The notes beneath the pieces were generated by a model. That model was given only the letters and a program-made list of their open reading frames with translations. It was not told the DNA's origin and made no database searches. Made by a program: the position numbers and the translations under genes. 64,000 nucleotides of DNA from Kryptolebias marmoratus (lineage: Eukaryota > Chordata > Actinopteri > Cyprinodontiformes > Rivulidae): the NCBI RefSeq assembly GCF_001649575.2, contig NC_051433.1:11547016-11611015 (forward strand). The letters are read 5' to 3'. This document shows positions 49,301 to 62,280 of this stretch, in pieces (the first letter of the stretch is position 1; each line of letters begins with the position of its first letter).

Positions 49301-52300
49301 AAAAGGTGAGAAGAGAAGGATGTTTTTTGTTATAAAAATACAAAAAAGGCAAGCTAAAGTAATGGTGGGTTTAACAGAAAAATGGGATTCAGCTGAAAGT
49401 CTGAAGTGTTTCATAGTTATAGTACTTTATAAACTCCACTGGTTTGGTGAAATCAAATGCCAAAGACACATGGCACATATAAACACCTGATACTGGTATT
49501 TCTGATTAATGTAACATAGCTAAAATGCCAAAATAGTGTAAATATTCTGCAAATTTTACAATAAATATTGTAAGAACATGTGCCATTTATTTATATATTT
49601 GCATTTTTAAAATAGTGCTTAGACTGAATTTCTATTTATTCATTATTTTGTATCATGATAATAAGGAAATTACTTTCTCTCATCATACTCACATAAACAT
49701 CTCTTTTACACTCATCTGGCTGGACATACTTCATGCAAGCCATTCTAGTGCCAAGCTTTAGGAAACCCTGGAAAAAAATAACAAAACACACCACTTAGCA
49801 TTGTTCCACAATAGCGAAGCTGCTAAAATAATACCAATCGCAACCGACATGCACTAAGGCAGGTTTGGCCACACTCCATGATTGCTCAGGATAAAAGGGC
49901 CCAGCACTTATGGTAGTGTGCAAAGTCGAGGTCCGTGGTCCTGACACACATTGGCCATTTGCCTCCATCCTAGCATCGTTTCGAGGAAGCTACCACTTTG
50001 AGCTAAGGATTTTTGTTTTTTATGATTTACCTGAAAATTGCAGGACCAGCCTATCAAATAATCGTTTGGTTTGTTTGTCAGACGACAGAGAAAACTACCC
50101 ACCAACTAAAAGGTCAAAAATGACAATGTGAAATAGATTTTTTTATGAAATCAATAACAAAACTAAAATGAAAGCCTAACTAAACTAAAAAGCTGAACCA
50201 ACGAAGTGGTAAATGAACATTACAATAGTTGATAATGCATTTACTTTATGCCATCAAGTATTAAGCTTGATTGGTCTTACTGCAGTATTAATAATATATC
50301 ATTATACTAAATTTTAAAAAACAACAAAAAAGTACCAACAACTGTCAGAGGTTCGAACTCTCTGCATATCATGTACAAGCAGCACCCTTTTGAAAAACCC
50401 TGCTTCTGCCAAAAGACCACATATGTGCCAAAAAGGAATATAGTTTGAAAGGTAGTTTGCTAGTTGAGTCTTTTGCATCCGAAGTTGCCACGAAGGTTTT
50501 GCATATCGAATAGTTATACTGATACTGGTTAATTTTTCTAAATCTTTGCTGCACAAAATGTAACTACCCATTACAAATAAAACTGACATTTTCCTCTCTC
50601 AATCAAAACAAGAAAAAAAAAAAAAGAATTAAATTGCAAACTAGAGCCAAATAAACAAGCTGTCATAACTTATCTCAAGGAACAGCATCAACAAAATCAC
50701 CAATAAAGGCTACGCATTGTAGCAGCAACCAAGTTGACTCCATTTACAACGGGCTCCTGTGCTGAAGATTGCATTGAACTGGCCAAAAGGTGAACTTAAT
50801 TCAAATCGATGCAAGCAAACCAAGAGAAGCTCAAACCTAAATTACCAAAACGCTCTGCCAGCTTCAAGAAAGAACCACAGAAAGTATGTGTATACTTTCA
50901 TGAAAGAACTTAAAGAGATTGAAGATTGATTAACCGATGAAACATATTGCAACAAGAAAAATTGCAGGATATAAAGAAAAAAAAAAAAAGTTGAAAACCA
51001 AGAATCAGCAGCCACAACAGAACATAGGTGGAAAGTCCAATAATCAAAGTTTCCAAGACTGAGAAAAAAATAAAATAAAATTGCAACACACCGATCACCC
51101 ACCGATGTAGAGTTTGTTGGAAACCACAAATAACTAAAACGTAAAGGTTATCCGCACAAAAGCTGTCAAGATACTTGAATAAAATCCAAAAATATTCAAC
51201 TTTACGCACATCCCAAGACAGGGAGAAAAACTGGTCAACCAAGATTATTAACAATTTACTAAATTAAATCAGACTAGGATAGCATTGCATCCAAATGCTT
51301 AAATATTTTCATCTACATAATAAAAGGTTAAAAGCAAAATAAAAAGCAAAGATTGCTAAAAATACAGATGTAATGGTAACATCGTAGAGAACATTTTAAC
51401 CCTTTTTACATCTGTACCATCTGAGTTATAAATTTGAAAAAATAAAATAATAAAAAGACAAATAAATAAAAAAGGGCGACCTCCTGAAGCCAGCTTCGAT
51501 CTCTTTAGAAAGCTCAGCACTGTGTGATATATGTGCTTACGCAGTGAACCAGTGTCACCGATTCAGCGGAGTGACAACAGCGTCGTAGGTTAGAGTAGTG
51601 CACGTACCCCCGCCCCATCACCGCTACTCCACCCCTTCTTCCAAGACCTACTCGGATCTGTGACTCTGCGGGGGTATCAGCAGCGGATCAACCTCAACAC
51701 CTTCATCACCCATTCAGCCTTGGTACTTTCACACATGATCCCGAAGCGCAAGGAAAACATATCCGCGTCATCTTGAGCAGTGACGTTTGAAAGAACTTTG
51801 TTTCTACTATACACATCCAAAGTACAAGCCAGGAAAGAAAACATTTAGGAAAGTATATCTGATCTCAAAAGTGATCATTTTAACTTGCGAAGTCGGTCAA
51901 CTAAATATACCTCAACTATTCAATGCAAGGTTTTCAGAAACCTACGATCAGACAACTACTCAGTCTTTGGAATTAAACAGATTGTCTCCTATAGTTGGGG
52001 TTTCTTGGGTTTCCTGAGCGATCCCTTAGTTATGCCGCTGTCGAACTGCTGGAGGACAAATGGACCACATTTCTTCACTCTACTCTCCATGTTCATTTTT
52101 GTAATCATTTCTTGCCCTTCTTTGTTTGTCTGGGTCCCTTCCCTGTCCTCTCAAAACCCAGCTAATTGAGACGGATGTCCACCCACATTAAGCCTGGCTC
52201 TGCTGGAGATTTCTTCCTGTTAAAAGGGAGTCGTTCCTTTCCACTGTCACCAATGCGCTTGCTCAGGATGGACGGCCGCATTTAATAATGCCTGTGAATG

Positions 52301-55300
52301 TTTCTGTACAGCACCGAGATGACTTGTCAATTTGCACTACTTAAACTGAATTGAATAAACAGTAAGACTGCCACCATCCTAAAATACTGCTTTTAAACTG
52401 TGCTAAAACAATGCTGGGTGCCGAGTTCAGATTTGCAATTGCCATAAAAATGGAACTCTTTACAAACAAGTGCAAGTTCTACAACCAACCTTCACCAATT
52501 CGTTTTTTGTTATATAAACTAAATCCAAACAGATTGTTGGAAGAGTACAGAAATGTCACTGCCAAAATCAATATTCTGTCATTAATTGTAAAACTTTTGA
52601 ACTGTAAGAGTTAAGATGGACCATTTTCCTTGGTTTTATTTTTACTTTTTTGAAAAATGAACTTACATTTGGGTGGTTTGCATCTAAATTGTAAAAGGTT
52701 GGAGATCATAACCAATATGAGAGAAGCCTATTGCTCTCAATTCATTCACATAATGTTCCAAATGAATGTTTTCTTAAACTTGTAAATAAAATAAAGTAAA
52801 TCTGCGGTACTATCAAGTAATATTAGGACTAACTGGGAACAAAAATGTCAACATCTGACTTTTTTTTTCTTAAACAAGTTCAGTTCAACCCATTCCCAAA
52901 CTCCTTCCCAATCCCAGCTACTGAGAGCCCCCCTCAACCCCTCGAAATCCTGATGGGAGAGACGGCCTTCTTAGAGTGACGAGGATGGGCCACCTTGTTG
53001 GACTCCATGAAGTGGACTGCATCCTTGAGGTTTAAAAACTCCACATAGGCCATATCGTAGCTGTAACCTGGGGACAGCATTTGAAATACAGACGGGTTTT
53101 TGTTAGTCAATGCCAGTAATGACAATAACCAAGTGGAAAAAAAAAAAAAAAAACATTCGTAAGCACATCGACGTCAATGCGAGTACACTTTTGTACACCT
53201 CTATTGAAACACATACCTTTACAGGCAGACATTTTTCTCCCTCTTATTTTTTAAGTCATTACAGCAGTGAGGTAATGTATCAAACTTCACCATGAATGAA
53301 AGGCTTTAATTGCCAAGCCTTAGCATTCATATATCCCAGACCACTGGCAGTAAACATTTGAGTGGCGTCCACCACAAAAACTTTGTGTTTATTTCAATTC
53401 AAAGCACCACCTGTGATGCCGTTTGGATACTTTTGGAAAGAAAAGATGGCCTTTGAGACATATTCTCTTCAAAAAGGCTTGGCAACATGGAGGCACCGTG
53501 TGTACAGCACAGAAAACTGAGAAAGACTTTGACTTTACAACAAGTGTTTATAACAGCAGGATGAACAAAGTGCTTCCAAGGCGGTTTCCATTCCCAATTT
53601 CTTTTCTTATTTTTCACTAGTGTTCGTAAAGGGCAAATTTACTGTCACTTGTCACAGATCTTCTGTCACCAACACTATAAATATCACTCCAAAAGCTGTT
53701 CTCAATCCTCTAAATGTGGACCTCAATGTCCACTCATCCTCAGACTTCGTAAAATGAATGTGTGAATGCAGCCCCCCCCCTTCATTTTCACCGAGCGAAT
53801 CGACACACGTCATCACCAATAAAAGCAACCAAGAATGTAAAGAAATAAAAAAGGCGGAGGTTCGGATATTGCCACAGCGAAATGTCGAGGGACATGTTAG
53901 CGATCGATTGCCCCAAATACATTCTCAAAGAACCTTAATTCTTACCTGGAACAACATCTTGGATTTTAATCCCCTGCATTGGCACACCATCACGGACTGC
54001 AAAGGAACCGAGAATCTACGAGAGGCAATATTAATCCAGGTCAGTTATACCATAACAACCACCAGAATCTATAAAACAAAGCCAATTTTTTTTCTGTGAT
54101 TACCTGATCCACTGTGGTAGTCTTTGGAATACCAGATATGGATATAATATTTGAAACTTTGTTCTTCACTGATGCATTTCTGTAATCTTGATCCTTGCAG
54201 AGAATGGTCACAGGAAATAAACCATAACATAAAAACTACTAATGTCATTTCTAGAGAACTGAAAAGAGATTAAAAAATACACATACCTGGGAACCAGAAT
54301 CTGTGAATGCTGAAGGGGTGATTGATTTGGAATCCTTGAGGAGTTCCTCTGCTTGCGGAAATTCTTTGTGTTTGTAGTCAAACAACACTGCAGACCCTGT
54401 TCTGTAATCTATGTCCCTATAGTCCTGATCTTTTGCTTGTAATGTGCTGCCTGTTTGGAAATTTTGTTCATTTCCAAAGTCATCTATGGAAGGAACTTGA
54501 TCACGTGAGATATTTTTCATCTCTTTAAAGGAATCACTGGGGTCTTGACTCCCACAGGAAGGCTCATTCTTTCCTTGAAGATAAGGGGGCCTTTCATCGC
54601 AATTTGGTTTATTAAAAATGTATTTTGGATCCTTTTCTTCAAGCCACTTTTTATTTTCTCTATCCAGCTGAATAGGTAAGGGTTTTATTTCTGGGAGTGG
54701 ATGATGTTGTGGACTCTTGCTGCCAATTGTTGGTAGATCCTTTGCAAGAAAATGGTCACTGGAAGTAAAACTACCATCTTCACCTTGGAAGCCAACAGGT
54801 GGTTTATTCCTGTCATTAAATGAAAGTGAGTCCCTAAGGTTCACATCACTGACAAAGCCTACCGGGAAGTTGGGTTCAGGTACAACTCCCATATTTTTGT
54901 CCAGGAAAGGATTCTTGTCCTTATGACGGTTCTTCCACTCTTCAGCAAGAGTCATCTCCTCACCACTTCGATAATCCATAACAGAAGTACCACTTGGATA
55001 CTGTCTGTTACCCACGCTGTCTTTTGAATCCATGAACTCTGACTGCCGAGGACCAACATTTGAGGGCATGTCTGATCTTTCCCTGTCCACTGGAGGGTCA
55101 TTACTCCTTCCAAATCTTAAAGGAGACCGATCTCTACCTTTAAACTCAACTGGTGGTCCAGGCTGATTTCTGAAATCCACATCAGAATCAAATCTATTTC
55201 TTGGATTGAAAGGTGGCTGTCCTCTTCTATCAATGTCTATCCCTCTCTTTTCATGTGGGGGGCAGTCCTTATCATAGCGACCAGCATCATGGACACCCAT

Positions 55301-56910
55301 TGGGTATCTATCACGCATCTCCCCAAATCCGTCATTTGGTTCCATTCGATCCATAGGAAAACCTCTTCTGTCATCGAAATTAGGTCTGTTGAACCGTGGC
55401 ATGTCATGATGAATTGATTCTCTGTCTCTCGTGTCAAAAAATCTCTTGTTTGAATCCCATGGAGGCATATCCCTGCTTCCCATGTCTCCTAAACCCCTGC
55501 CAGGTCCTGGAAAATCAGAGGCATTCATTATTTTTTCTCTAATGGAAACTTCAACATGCCTCCTGAATCTGAAGTCTGCCTCCTCTCCAGGTCTGAAAAA
55601 TTCTTGGTTTGAGTCTCTTCCTAGCATCTCTCGTGGGTCCATATGCATCGGTCCCCTCATGGGTGGCCCATCCATCCTCCTCCTGTCCATAGGGTGTAAA
55701 CCTTGATGTCTTGGGCCCATCTGACCCATGGGACCCATGTTCATCCCATCTCTGCCTCTAAAACATGGCATTGGATGATCGTGGCCACCAAACATCTCTC
55801 CCCGTTGATCACCACTGAAATGCACATTGATATATTAGCCCAATGGAATGCACACAACAGAGGAGCAAAGTAGGACTAGGATAAGTTGTCAATTAAGATT
55901 ACTTTCTTGCTTTGACACAGCATATTACAATGCCAGCACTGACACTGGGGCAGTAGCACATAAAAAAAACATTTAAGTCAAAAGGTGATGAATAAACACC
56001 TAGATATAGTCTGTGATCTAGAATTGACCAAAAGTTTGTCTAGATCACAACCAAATAAATGTGCTGCCAGTATGGTTTAAAAGCTAAAAACCATATAAAA
56101 CGTTTAGCTTGAATCATTACAACCAGAAAATTGTGCAACAACATTACCATGTAAAGCTTCAAGTAAAAACAGATATACGGACTAAGCCTAACGTTAAAAG
56201 AATAATGTAAACGATCAGAATAGTGTCACCAAACTGCCCTGTTAGAGCCACACCTTTGTTCTGCACACAAAACAAGTTCATCTCTTGAGTCATGTTCTTT
56301 ATTTATACTTGAATAATAATTCATAACTAAAATTACTGCTAACAACACACATGCCTCTGAAATGTTTAGGTCTAAGACAGGGGTGTCCAATCCTGGTCCT
56401 CAAGGGCCACTATCCTGCATGTTTTCCTTGTTTCCCTGCTCCAACACACCTGGTTCAGAGGTTAAATCACCTCTTCATGTTCTGCAGAAGCCTGTTAATC
56501 ACCCATTGATTCAAATCAGGTGTGTTGGAGTTGATAGGTAGTGAACTCAAAGAAATTGTGCTTTGTGACTTTTTTGGAGGAAAAATAGTGTAGATTAGTA
56601 TATTAATCGATAAATTAGTCGACAGTATGATCAAAATAAACAGACACTGGCAGCCCTACATCCAATTTATAAAATTTCTACAGCTTCCCTATTACACTGA
56701 ACTCTGGAAATATATGGTGACTAATTTTAGCATACACTGTTTCAAAGCATGACATAAAAACATTTACCTTAAGGTATATATATGCACACAAACACATACT
56801 TCTTATCACTCGGATGAACTTTAGGTGCACATTTAATATTTAAAAAGACTTGCTTACCGAAAATGTGGCCCTCCCCATGGTCCTCGTCCTGGGCCTGGTC
56901 CTTCCCACAT
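42946..56910 (-). CDS. rbm6: RNA-binding protein 6 (splicing regulator), complete coding region
   Basis: RBM6 is a nuclear RNA-binding protein that influences alternative splicing. I assembled 22 coding exons with GT-AG borders and matching phases. High to low they are 56910-56858, 55814-54287, 54193-54104, 54015-53946, 53067-52994, 49767-49693, 49292-49019, 48932-48775, 48652-48552, 48468-48399, 47998-47911, 47135-47083, 47005-46873, 46693-46596, 45650-45300, 45206-45057, 44972-44907, 44822-44595, 44516-44442, 43364-43267, 43166-43118 and 43038-42946. The total is 3,975 bases, 1,324 residues, against about 1,120 in human RBM6. Domains: Arg/Asp/Met-rich start (1-527), RRM1 (about 538-621), RRM2 (about 723-805), OCRE (about 931-985), C2H2 (1196-1219), tail ending YKELE. 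The long N-terminal exon and the camkv neighbour favour RBM6 over RBM5 or RBM10. The RanBP2 finger is absent and the G-patch incomplete. Confidence 0.93.
44442..44822 (-). CDS. rbm6: rbm6 exons encoding the C2H2 zinc finger
   Basis: Exon 44822-44595 starts [18 protein letters not shown] (acidic, after SSMGSL) and ends with [20 protein letters not shown] and [14 protein letters not shown]. The metal ligands are Cys1196, Cys1199, His1212 and His1219, with the longer His-x6-His spacing of RBM5/6/10. Exon 44516-44442 continues [20 protein letters not shown], a charged helix. This is the best-conserved part of the protein. Confidence 0.94.
44907..45206 (-). CDS. rbm6: rbm6 exons between OCRE and zinc finger
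   Basis: Exon 45206-45057 gives [20 protein letters not shown] and ends [10 protein letters not shown]. The KDMERWAK block is shared by RBM5/6/10 and OCRE-adjacent regions. Exon 44972-44907 gives [20 protein letters not shown], like the FKKPLPPTVKKEE of human RBM6. The donor of the first exon (AAG/GTCAGG) is weaker than the others. Confidence 0.88.
45300..46693 (-). CDS. rbm6: rbm6 exons encoding the OCRE domain
   Basis: Exons 46693-46596 and 45650-45300 join into [20 protein letters not shown], then [18 protein letters not shown]. The repeated Tyr-x-Asp and YYDP steps are the OCRE signature; in RBM5 and RBM10 this domain binds the proline-rich tails of spliceosomal Sm proteins. The second half ([14 protein letters not shown]) is complete here and resembles RBM5/RBM10 (YYYNSLTQQYLYWD) more than the shorter human RBM6 version as I remember it. 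The rest of the second exon is Lys/Asp/Glu-rich ([20 protein letters not shown]). Confidence 0.92.
46873..48468 (-). CDS. rbm6: rbm6 exons encoding a Pro/Ala-rich middle region
   Basis: Exons 48468-48399, 47998-47911, 47135-47083 and 47005-46873 give [55 protein letters not shown] and [20 protein letters not shown]. The region is low in complexity and probably flexible. It separates RRM2 from the OCRE domain. All four have consensus acceptors and donors and keep the frame. Confidence 0.85.
48552..48932 (-). CDS. rbm6: rbm6 exons encoding RRM2
   Basis: Exons 48932-48775 and 48652-48552 encode [20 protein letters not shown], then [31 protein letters not shown] and [19 protein letters not shown], and end RPLKNP. 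MIIKNL is RNP2 and KCFCFVDM is RNP1; the start SK-T-M-I-I-K aligns with SKTIML of the family. The Phe/Cys pattern in RNP1 keeps aromatic residues at the RNA-stacking positions. Phases across the three junctions agree. Confidence 0.9.
49019..49767 (-). CDS. rbm6: rbm6 exons: end of RRM1 and Gln/Glu-rich linker
   Basis: Exon 49767-49693 gives [15 protein letters not shown], the last strand of RRM1, then [10 protein letters not shown]. Exon 49292-49019 gives a 91-residue linker with [16 protein letters not shown] and a [18 protein letters not shown] run, ending SESK. In known RBM5/6/10 proteins a RanBP2-type zinc finger with W-x-C-x2-C would stand here. The intron between these exons (about 400 bases) contains no such sequence on the coding strand. 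Confidence 0.85.
51480..51790 (-). promoter_or_regulatory. CpG-rich block with GC box inside the long rbm6 intron
   Basis: This block within the 3.2-kb intron between RRM1 exons is clearly richer in CpG than the A-rich DNA around it. It contains GGGGCGGGGG (complement of about 51606-51615), a consensus Sp1 site. No reading frame in it resembles the missing zinc finger. It could be an internal promoter producing a shorter rbm6 transcript that starts with the second half of the gene, or an enhancer. A chance island or old insertion is not excluded. Confidence 0.3.
51990..52360 (+). mobile_element. Dispersed teleost repeat inside an rbm6 intron
   Basis: Blocks such as CCTGAGCGATCCCTTAGTTATG, GACTGCTGG-type AACTGCTGGAGGACAAATGG, CCCTGTCCTCTCAAAACCCAG, TCTGCTGGAGATTTCTTCCTG and TTAAAAGGGAGTCGTTCCTT appear in this order in a repeat I remember as very common in percomorph genomes, including in gene flanks and introns. 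It ends in ATTGAATAAA. It has no coding potential and lies antisense to rbm6. I do not know its formal family name. Confidence 0.65.
52994..54193 (-). CDS. rbm6: rbm6 exons encoding most of RRM1
   Basis: Three exons are joined: 54193-54104 (ending [17 protein letters not shown]), 54015-53946 ([20 protein letters not shown]) and 53067-52994 ([19 protein letters not shown]). They give the RRM fold up to the second helix: ISISGIP is the RNP2 strand and MAYVEFLN corresponds to RNP1. The last strand comes from the next exon, 3.2 kb away ([15 protein letters not shown]). The donor after the third exon is AACAAG/GTGGCC, which lacks the usual purine-AGT after GT. If it is not used, the frame runs on for 19 residues to a stop at about 52936. 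Confidence 0.87.
54287..55814 (-). CDS. rbm6: rbm6 long exon: Arg/Asp/Gly/Met-rich N-terminal region
   Basis: This 1,528-base exon encodes residues 18-527. The first part is Met/Gly/Pro-rich ([14 protein letters not shown]) and the remainder has frequent RD, DR and DRR pairs (for example [26 protein letters not shown]). This low-complexity, charged region corresponds to the repeat-bearing N-terminus that distinguishes RBM6 from RBM5 and RBM10. Near the end come [16 protein letters not shown] units that lead into the next exon (DQDYR again). It is probably disordered. The acceptor is TGCATTTCAG and the donor CAG/GTATGT. Confidence 0.93.
56378..56532 (+). mobile_element. Partial hAT-like MITE in the first rbm6 coding intron
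   Basis: The segment starts CAGGGGTGTCCAATCCTGG, a hAT/Charlie-type end, and continues AAGGGCCACTATCCTGCATG as in the palindromic element at the right edge of the window (63846-64000). It includes CTCCAACACACCTGGTTCAG and an inverted partner CAGGTGTGTTGGAG at about 56519-56532. The right arm beyond this point is missing. It is non-coding. Confidence 0.75.
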
Positions 56911-56923
56911 GATTGTATACAAC
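56858..56923 (-). CDS. rbm6: rbm6 first coding exon
   Basis: The acceptor TTTATGCAG precedes 56923 and the donor GTAAGC follows 56858. After 13 untranslated bases the start codon at 56910-56908 opens [17 protein letters not shown], and the exon ends inside the next Arg codon. A start with Met-Trp followed by a Gly/Pro/Arg stretch agrees with RBM6 proteins. The next exon continues in frame with [10 protein letters not shown]. Confidence 0.88.
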
Positions 56924-57408
56924 CTGCATAAAGTAAAATAAAAGTAAAAGTAAATGATCAAAAATTGCAGGTGGATGCCACTTTTGTGTCGTGGTTGCAA
57001 ATGAACTTTGACGGATAGACTCTAAATTGTAGTAACTGGGCGTATAGCAACATTAATATAGTTATTTATGAGCTAATGTCGAGAATGTAATTTCCTCAAA
57101 AAGTCACTGCTACAGTAGCCCACTCTCTCTGTAGGCCCTCATCTACGCCACGGCAAAAACAGAAAGCAAATATCGGCCGCAAAAAAATGATATTTACTGC
57201 AGGTTTTCAACAGAGCAGTAATGGAAATATTAGTGGTTTGGAATCGGAGAAAAGTCACCACTGTTAACCTATAACAAACAACAAATAATAAATCAGTGAC
57301 GCTTTAAGGCTATTTGCTAACACTAGCAAATGTCCGCGTTTATATGCTACCACGAAACATGTTTCATTGGTTTTAGGATGATAAAATATATGTTTATATA
57401 AAACCCAC

Positions 57409-57560
57409 CTTGATTAGTTTTAGAGCTCAGTTTTTAAATAAATAAAATAAACTCGTCGTTGAAGGAACTGATGAAAAATGGAGGCTGGCGTTTTTCTTCT
57501 TCTATCACTGCGGAGGCGACAGAGCTGCTTTTTCTTCTTCTTCTTCGTTTGGATTTATTA
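57409..57560 (-). promoter_or_regulatory. rbm6: rbm6 5' untranslated exon and promoter region
   Basis: A donor CAAG/GTGGGT on the minus strand, with the exon ending at 57409, matches a non-coding first exon spliced to the start-codon exon at 56923. Just upstream is AAAATGGAGGC on the plus strand (57475-57485), one mismatch from the YY1 motif that often sits at vertebrate start sites. The region is richer in CpG than the intron. The exact start site cannot be read from sequence. Confidence 0.55.
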
Positions 57561-58467
57561 GGCCGGCTTGATGGCGCCTCTCTGCCACCTACTGGAAAGG
57601 AACGTGAACATACTAAATGTGCAAAGACAACAAGACTATTTGTCCTTTTTACTTTAGAAAAATGCTGGGAGTTTTTTGCATTTGTTATAAATTAAAACGA
57701 TTAATTTTCTGTTGCTGTATTTTCGCTATTTAACTTCCTATTTCCTGTTTCATTTGCCTCATTTCCTGTCTCCATTTTCTTCACAACAATCACATATTGT
57801 TGAATAAAATAAAAATTCTGCTAGACTGACTGCACATTTGTTGCAATGAAATATAGGTCTGTCGGGTTTTTTCTTCGTTTTTGGGTTAGGCGAAGAGTTT
57901 ATATTTATTTGTTCATTTTCCTTCACACCAACATGAGCAGGAACACATAGGAAGTGTGTATGATAGCACTTGTCATTCATACTGTACAGTATTTTAAAAA
58001 ATCTAATTATTTTCTGTCCTGAATTATGGTTAGCCTGATGTTAAAGTTGATTGTGCCAAAACCTATTTGACTTTATGGTGTTTTATTTTTCATCCTCTAG
58101 CCACTGCCGAGGGAACAAAATGTCAAATATCCTCTAATCTTTAACAATCCTCGATACAATTTCATAGCATAAATTTGCAATGCAGCTGTGGTTTGTCATC
58201 AGGTATAAACCAAAGTGATCATGATATTGATGTCCTCCCTGATCTGATCTAATTTTTACTTCTTGGATGGTTCAGAATCTCCTCTAACCCTCAAATTCTT
58301 TACATCCATTTTTGTGCATTTGTAAACATGATCTTCTTTCAATGCAAGTAATTTTCCTTCTACAACCCTATGCCTTCTTACTTTTTATAAAGCACAGACA
58401 TGCTGTTACCTTACTTTGTGTCACATCAGATAGTCAAAAAAGTTTTAGCAATTTTGATATTGCTCAT
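57561..58467. other. Intergenic DNA between the rbm6 promoter and the camkv 3' end
   Basis: AT-rich DNA with short frames only; I see no gene or repeat. The two genes are in head-to-tail order on the minus strand about 1 kb apart. Confidence 0.5.
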
Positions 58468-59570
58468 TTTATTTATCCACAAGCAATGTAGCAACCTGTC
58501 AGCTCAGCTAAATGTTGCTTAGTACACAAACGATAAAAAATACACGTCTACACACACAATGTAAATATACATGGTCGTACAGTCTATAGACTCTACAATA
58601 AACTCTTAATTTATTAATTACAGGTTACAACACAGCTAAAACATCACGCCACACAGAACATTTACACAAAGTGTATTTTTTTAAATGAAGTTTCAAAGAA
58701 GACAGAATACGAGAATTGATACATCAACTGAGGACCCCCAAAACAGAAGAGTTAATAAAACAGCTAAAACAGTTTTGTGATTTCAAGAAGCAATTTAAAT
58801 TAAGTTTAGAAACATGGCAGCAACAAATGTTAAGGCACTTTAACTTAAAAATGGCTATCTTGTTGCCTTAAAATTCTAAGTTGTCTAAAGTTGTAGCTAC
58901 TTTTCCAAACCTGCAAATATCTGTTGTATTGAATATATAACTTATATAATCTTTCTTAAAAAAAAATACTTATCTTCCAATCAAAAATATGCACATAATA
59001 AGATTGTCATTTAGCGTTGCTATACTTTATTTTGGAGCAAAGATTTAACTCACATGTGCTCAAAAGATCTTCTTTTCTTATTTTTTACACGTTTTCTAAA
59101 TGAACAGTAATATGATAAAATTACTCTTTTTTTTCAACTCATAATTTTAAGTCACAAGAGATAAAACTCAAATTTCTAAATTCTAAAGCTAAAAAGTAGC
59201 AATTTGTTGAGGAAAAAATACATCTATGTACAACGAGGCAATGAACGAAGATGAGAAATTTCACAAAATTACGCCATGAGAGAGAAATTACCCGATATTT
59301 GTTCTTACAGTTTTCATGGAATAGGAAAATCACAAAAATAAGCTACTTTGCAGCAAGCTTCAAAGTGACCTGTACACAAAATAACAAGAGAGAGAGTGGA
59401 GAACACCATCAATTGATCAGTAGCAAAAGATGAAAAGTTTGGTGCTGTAAAATAACTCTGCAAACTGAGGATAGTTGGACAGCACAGACACAAAATCATG
59501 ATGCCAAATGTATTTGCTGTACATGTGCTCGTTGGTTGTAATGGGTCCTGTTCGTGTGTGCGATCGGTGC
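58468..59570 (-). other. camkv: camkv 3' untranslated region with candidate polyadenylation signals
   Basis: AATAAA occurs on the minus strand at 58468-58473 (complement of TTTATT), about 1.1 kb after the camkv stop. Another lies near 58610. A 3' UTR of about 1 kb suits this gene. There is no transcript evidence, so the end point is provisional. Confidence 0.4.
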
Positions 59571-61945
<2,375 letters not shown>

Positions 61946-62280
61946 CTTTAAATAAGAACAAAACAATTTGATGTGGGTAAAATGATGGGATTAAGTAACA
62001 GGTAAACACAAAAACACAATGCTAGATATTTATGACGGTTAGAGTACAATTGATAAATGAACCAAAGCTTCAAAAACACAGCTCACATGTCATCAGGTGA
62101 AATTTAAAAGCACCACAATGGTTGACAGTATAGATAATAGGAATGTTTTTATTTTGTTAAAATATATTTTTCTTAGTGGCCAGGTAGATGAATACGGAGT
62201 TCTGTAAGAGGCATGTCGGGGGAAAAAAAGATTCTCTTGCAGTTTTTTTTCTGGGTTACTTTACAAACTCAGTAATAGAT
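61946..62280. other. camkv intron DNA
   Basis: AT-rich intron sequence with no additional camkv exon on the minus strand. The exon expected to end in the two bases AT, coding the residues before VKHHN, is not found up to 64000. Confidence 0.5.

Noticed and set aside
55431..55706. 91-codon frame on the plus strand
   Set aside because: Antisense shadow of the long rbm6 N-terminal exon.
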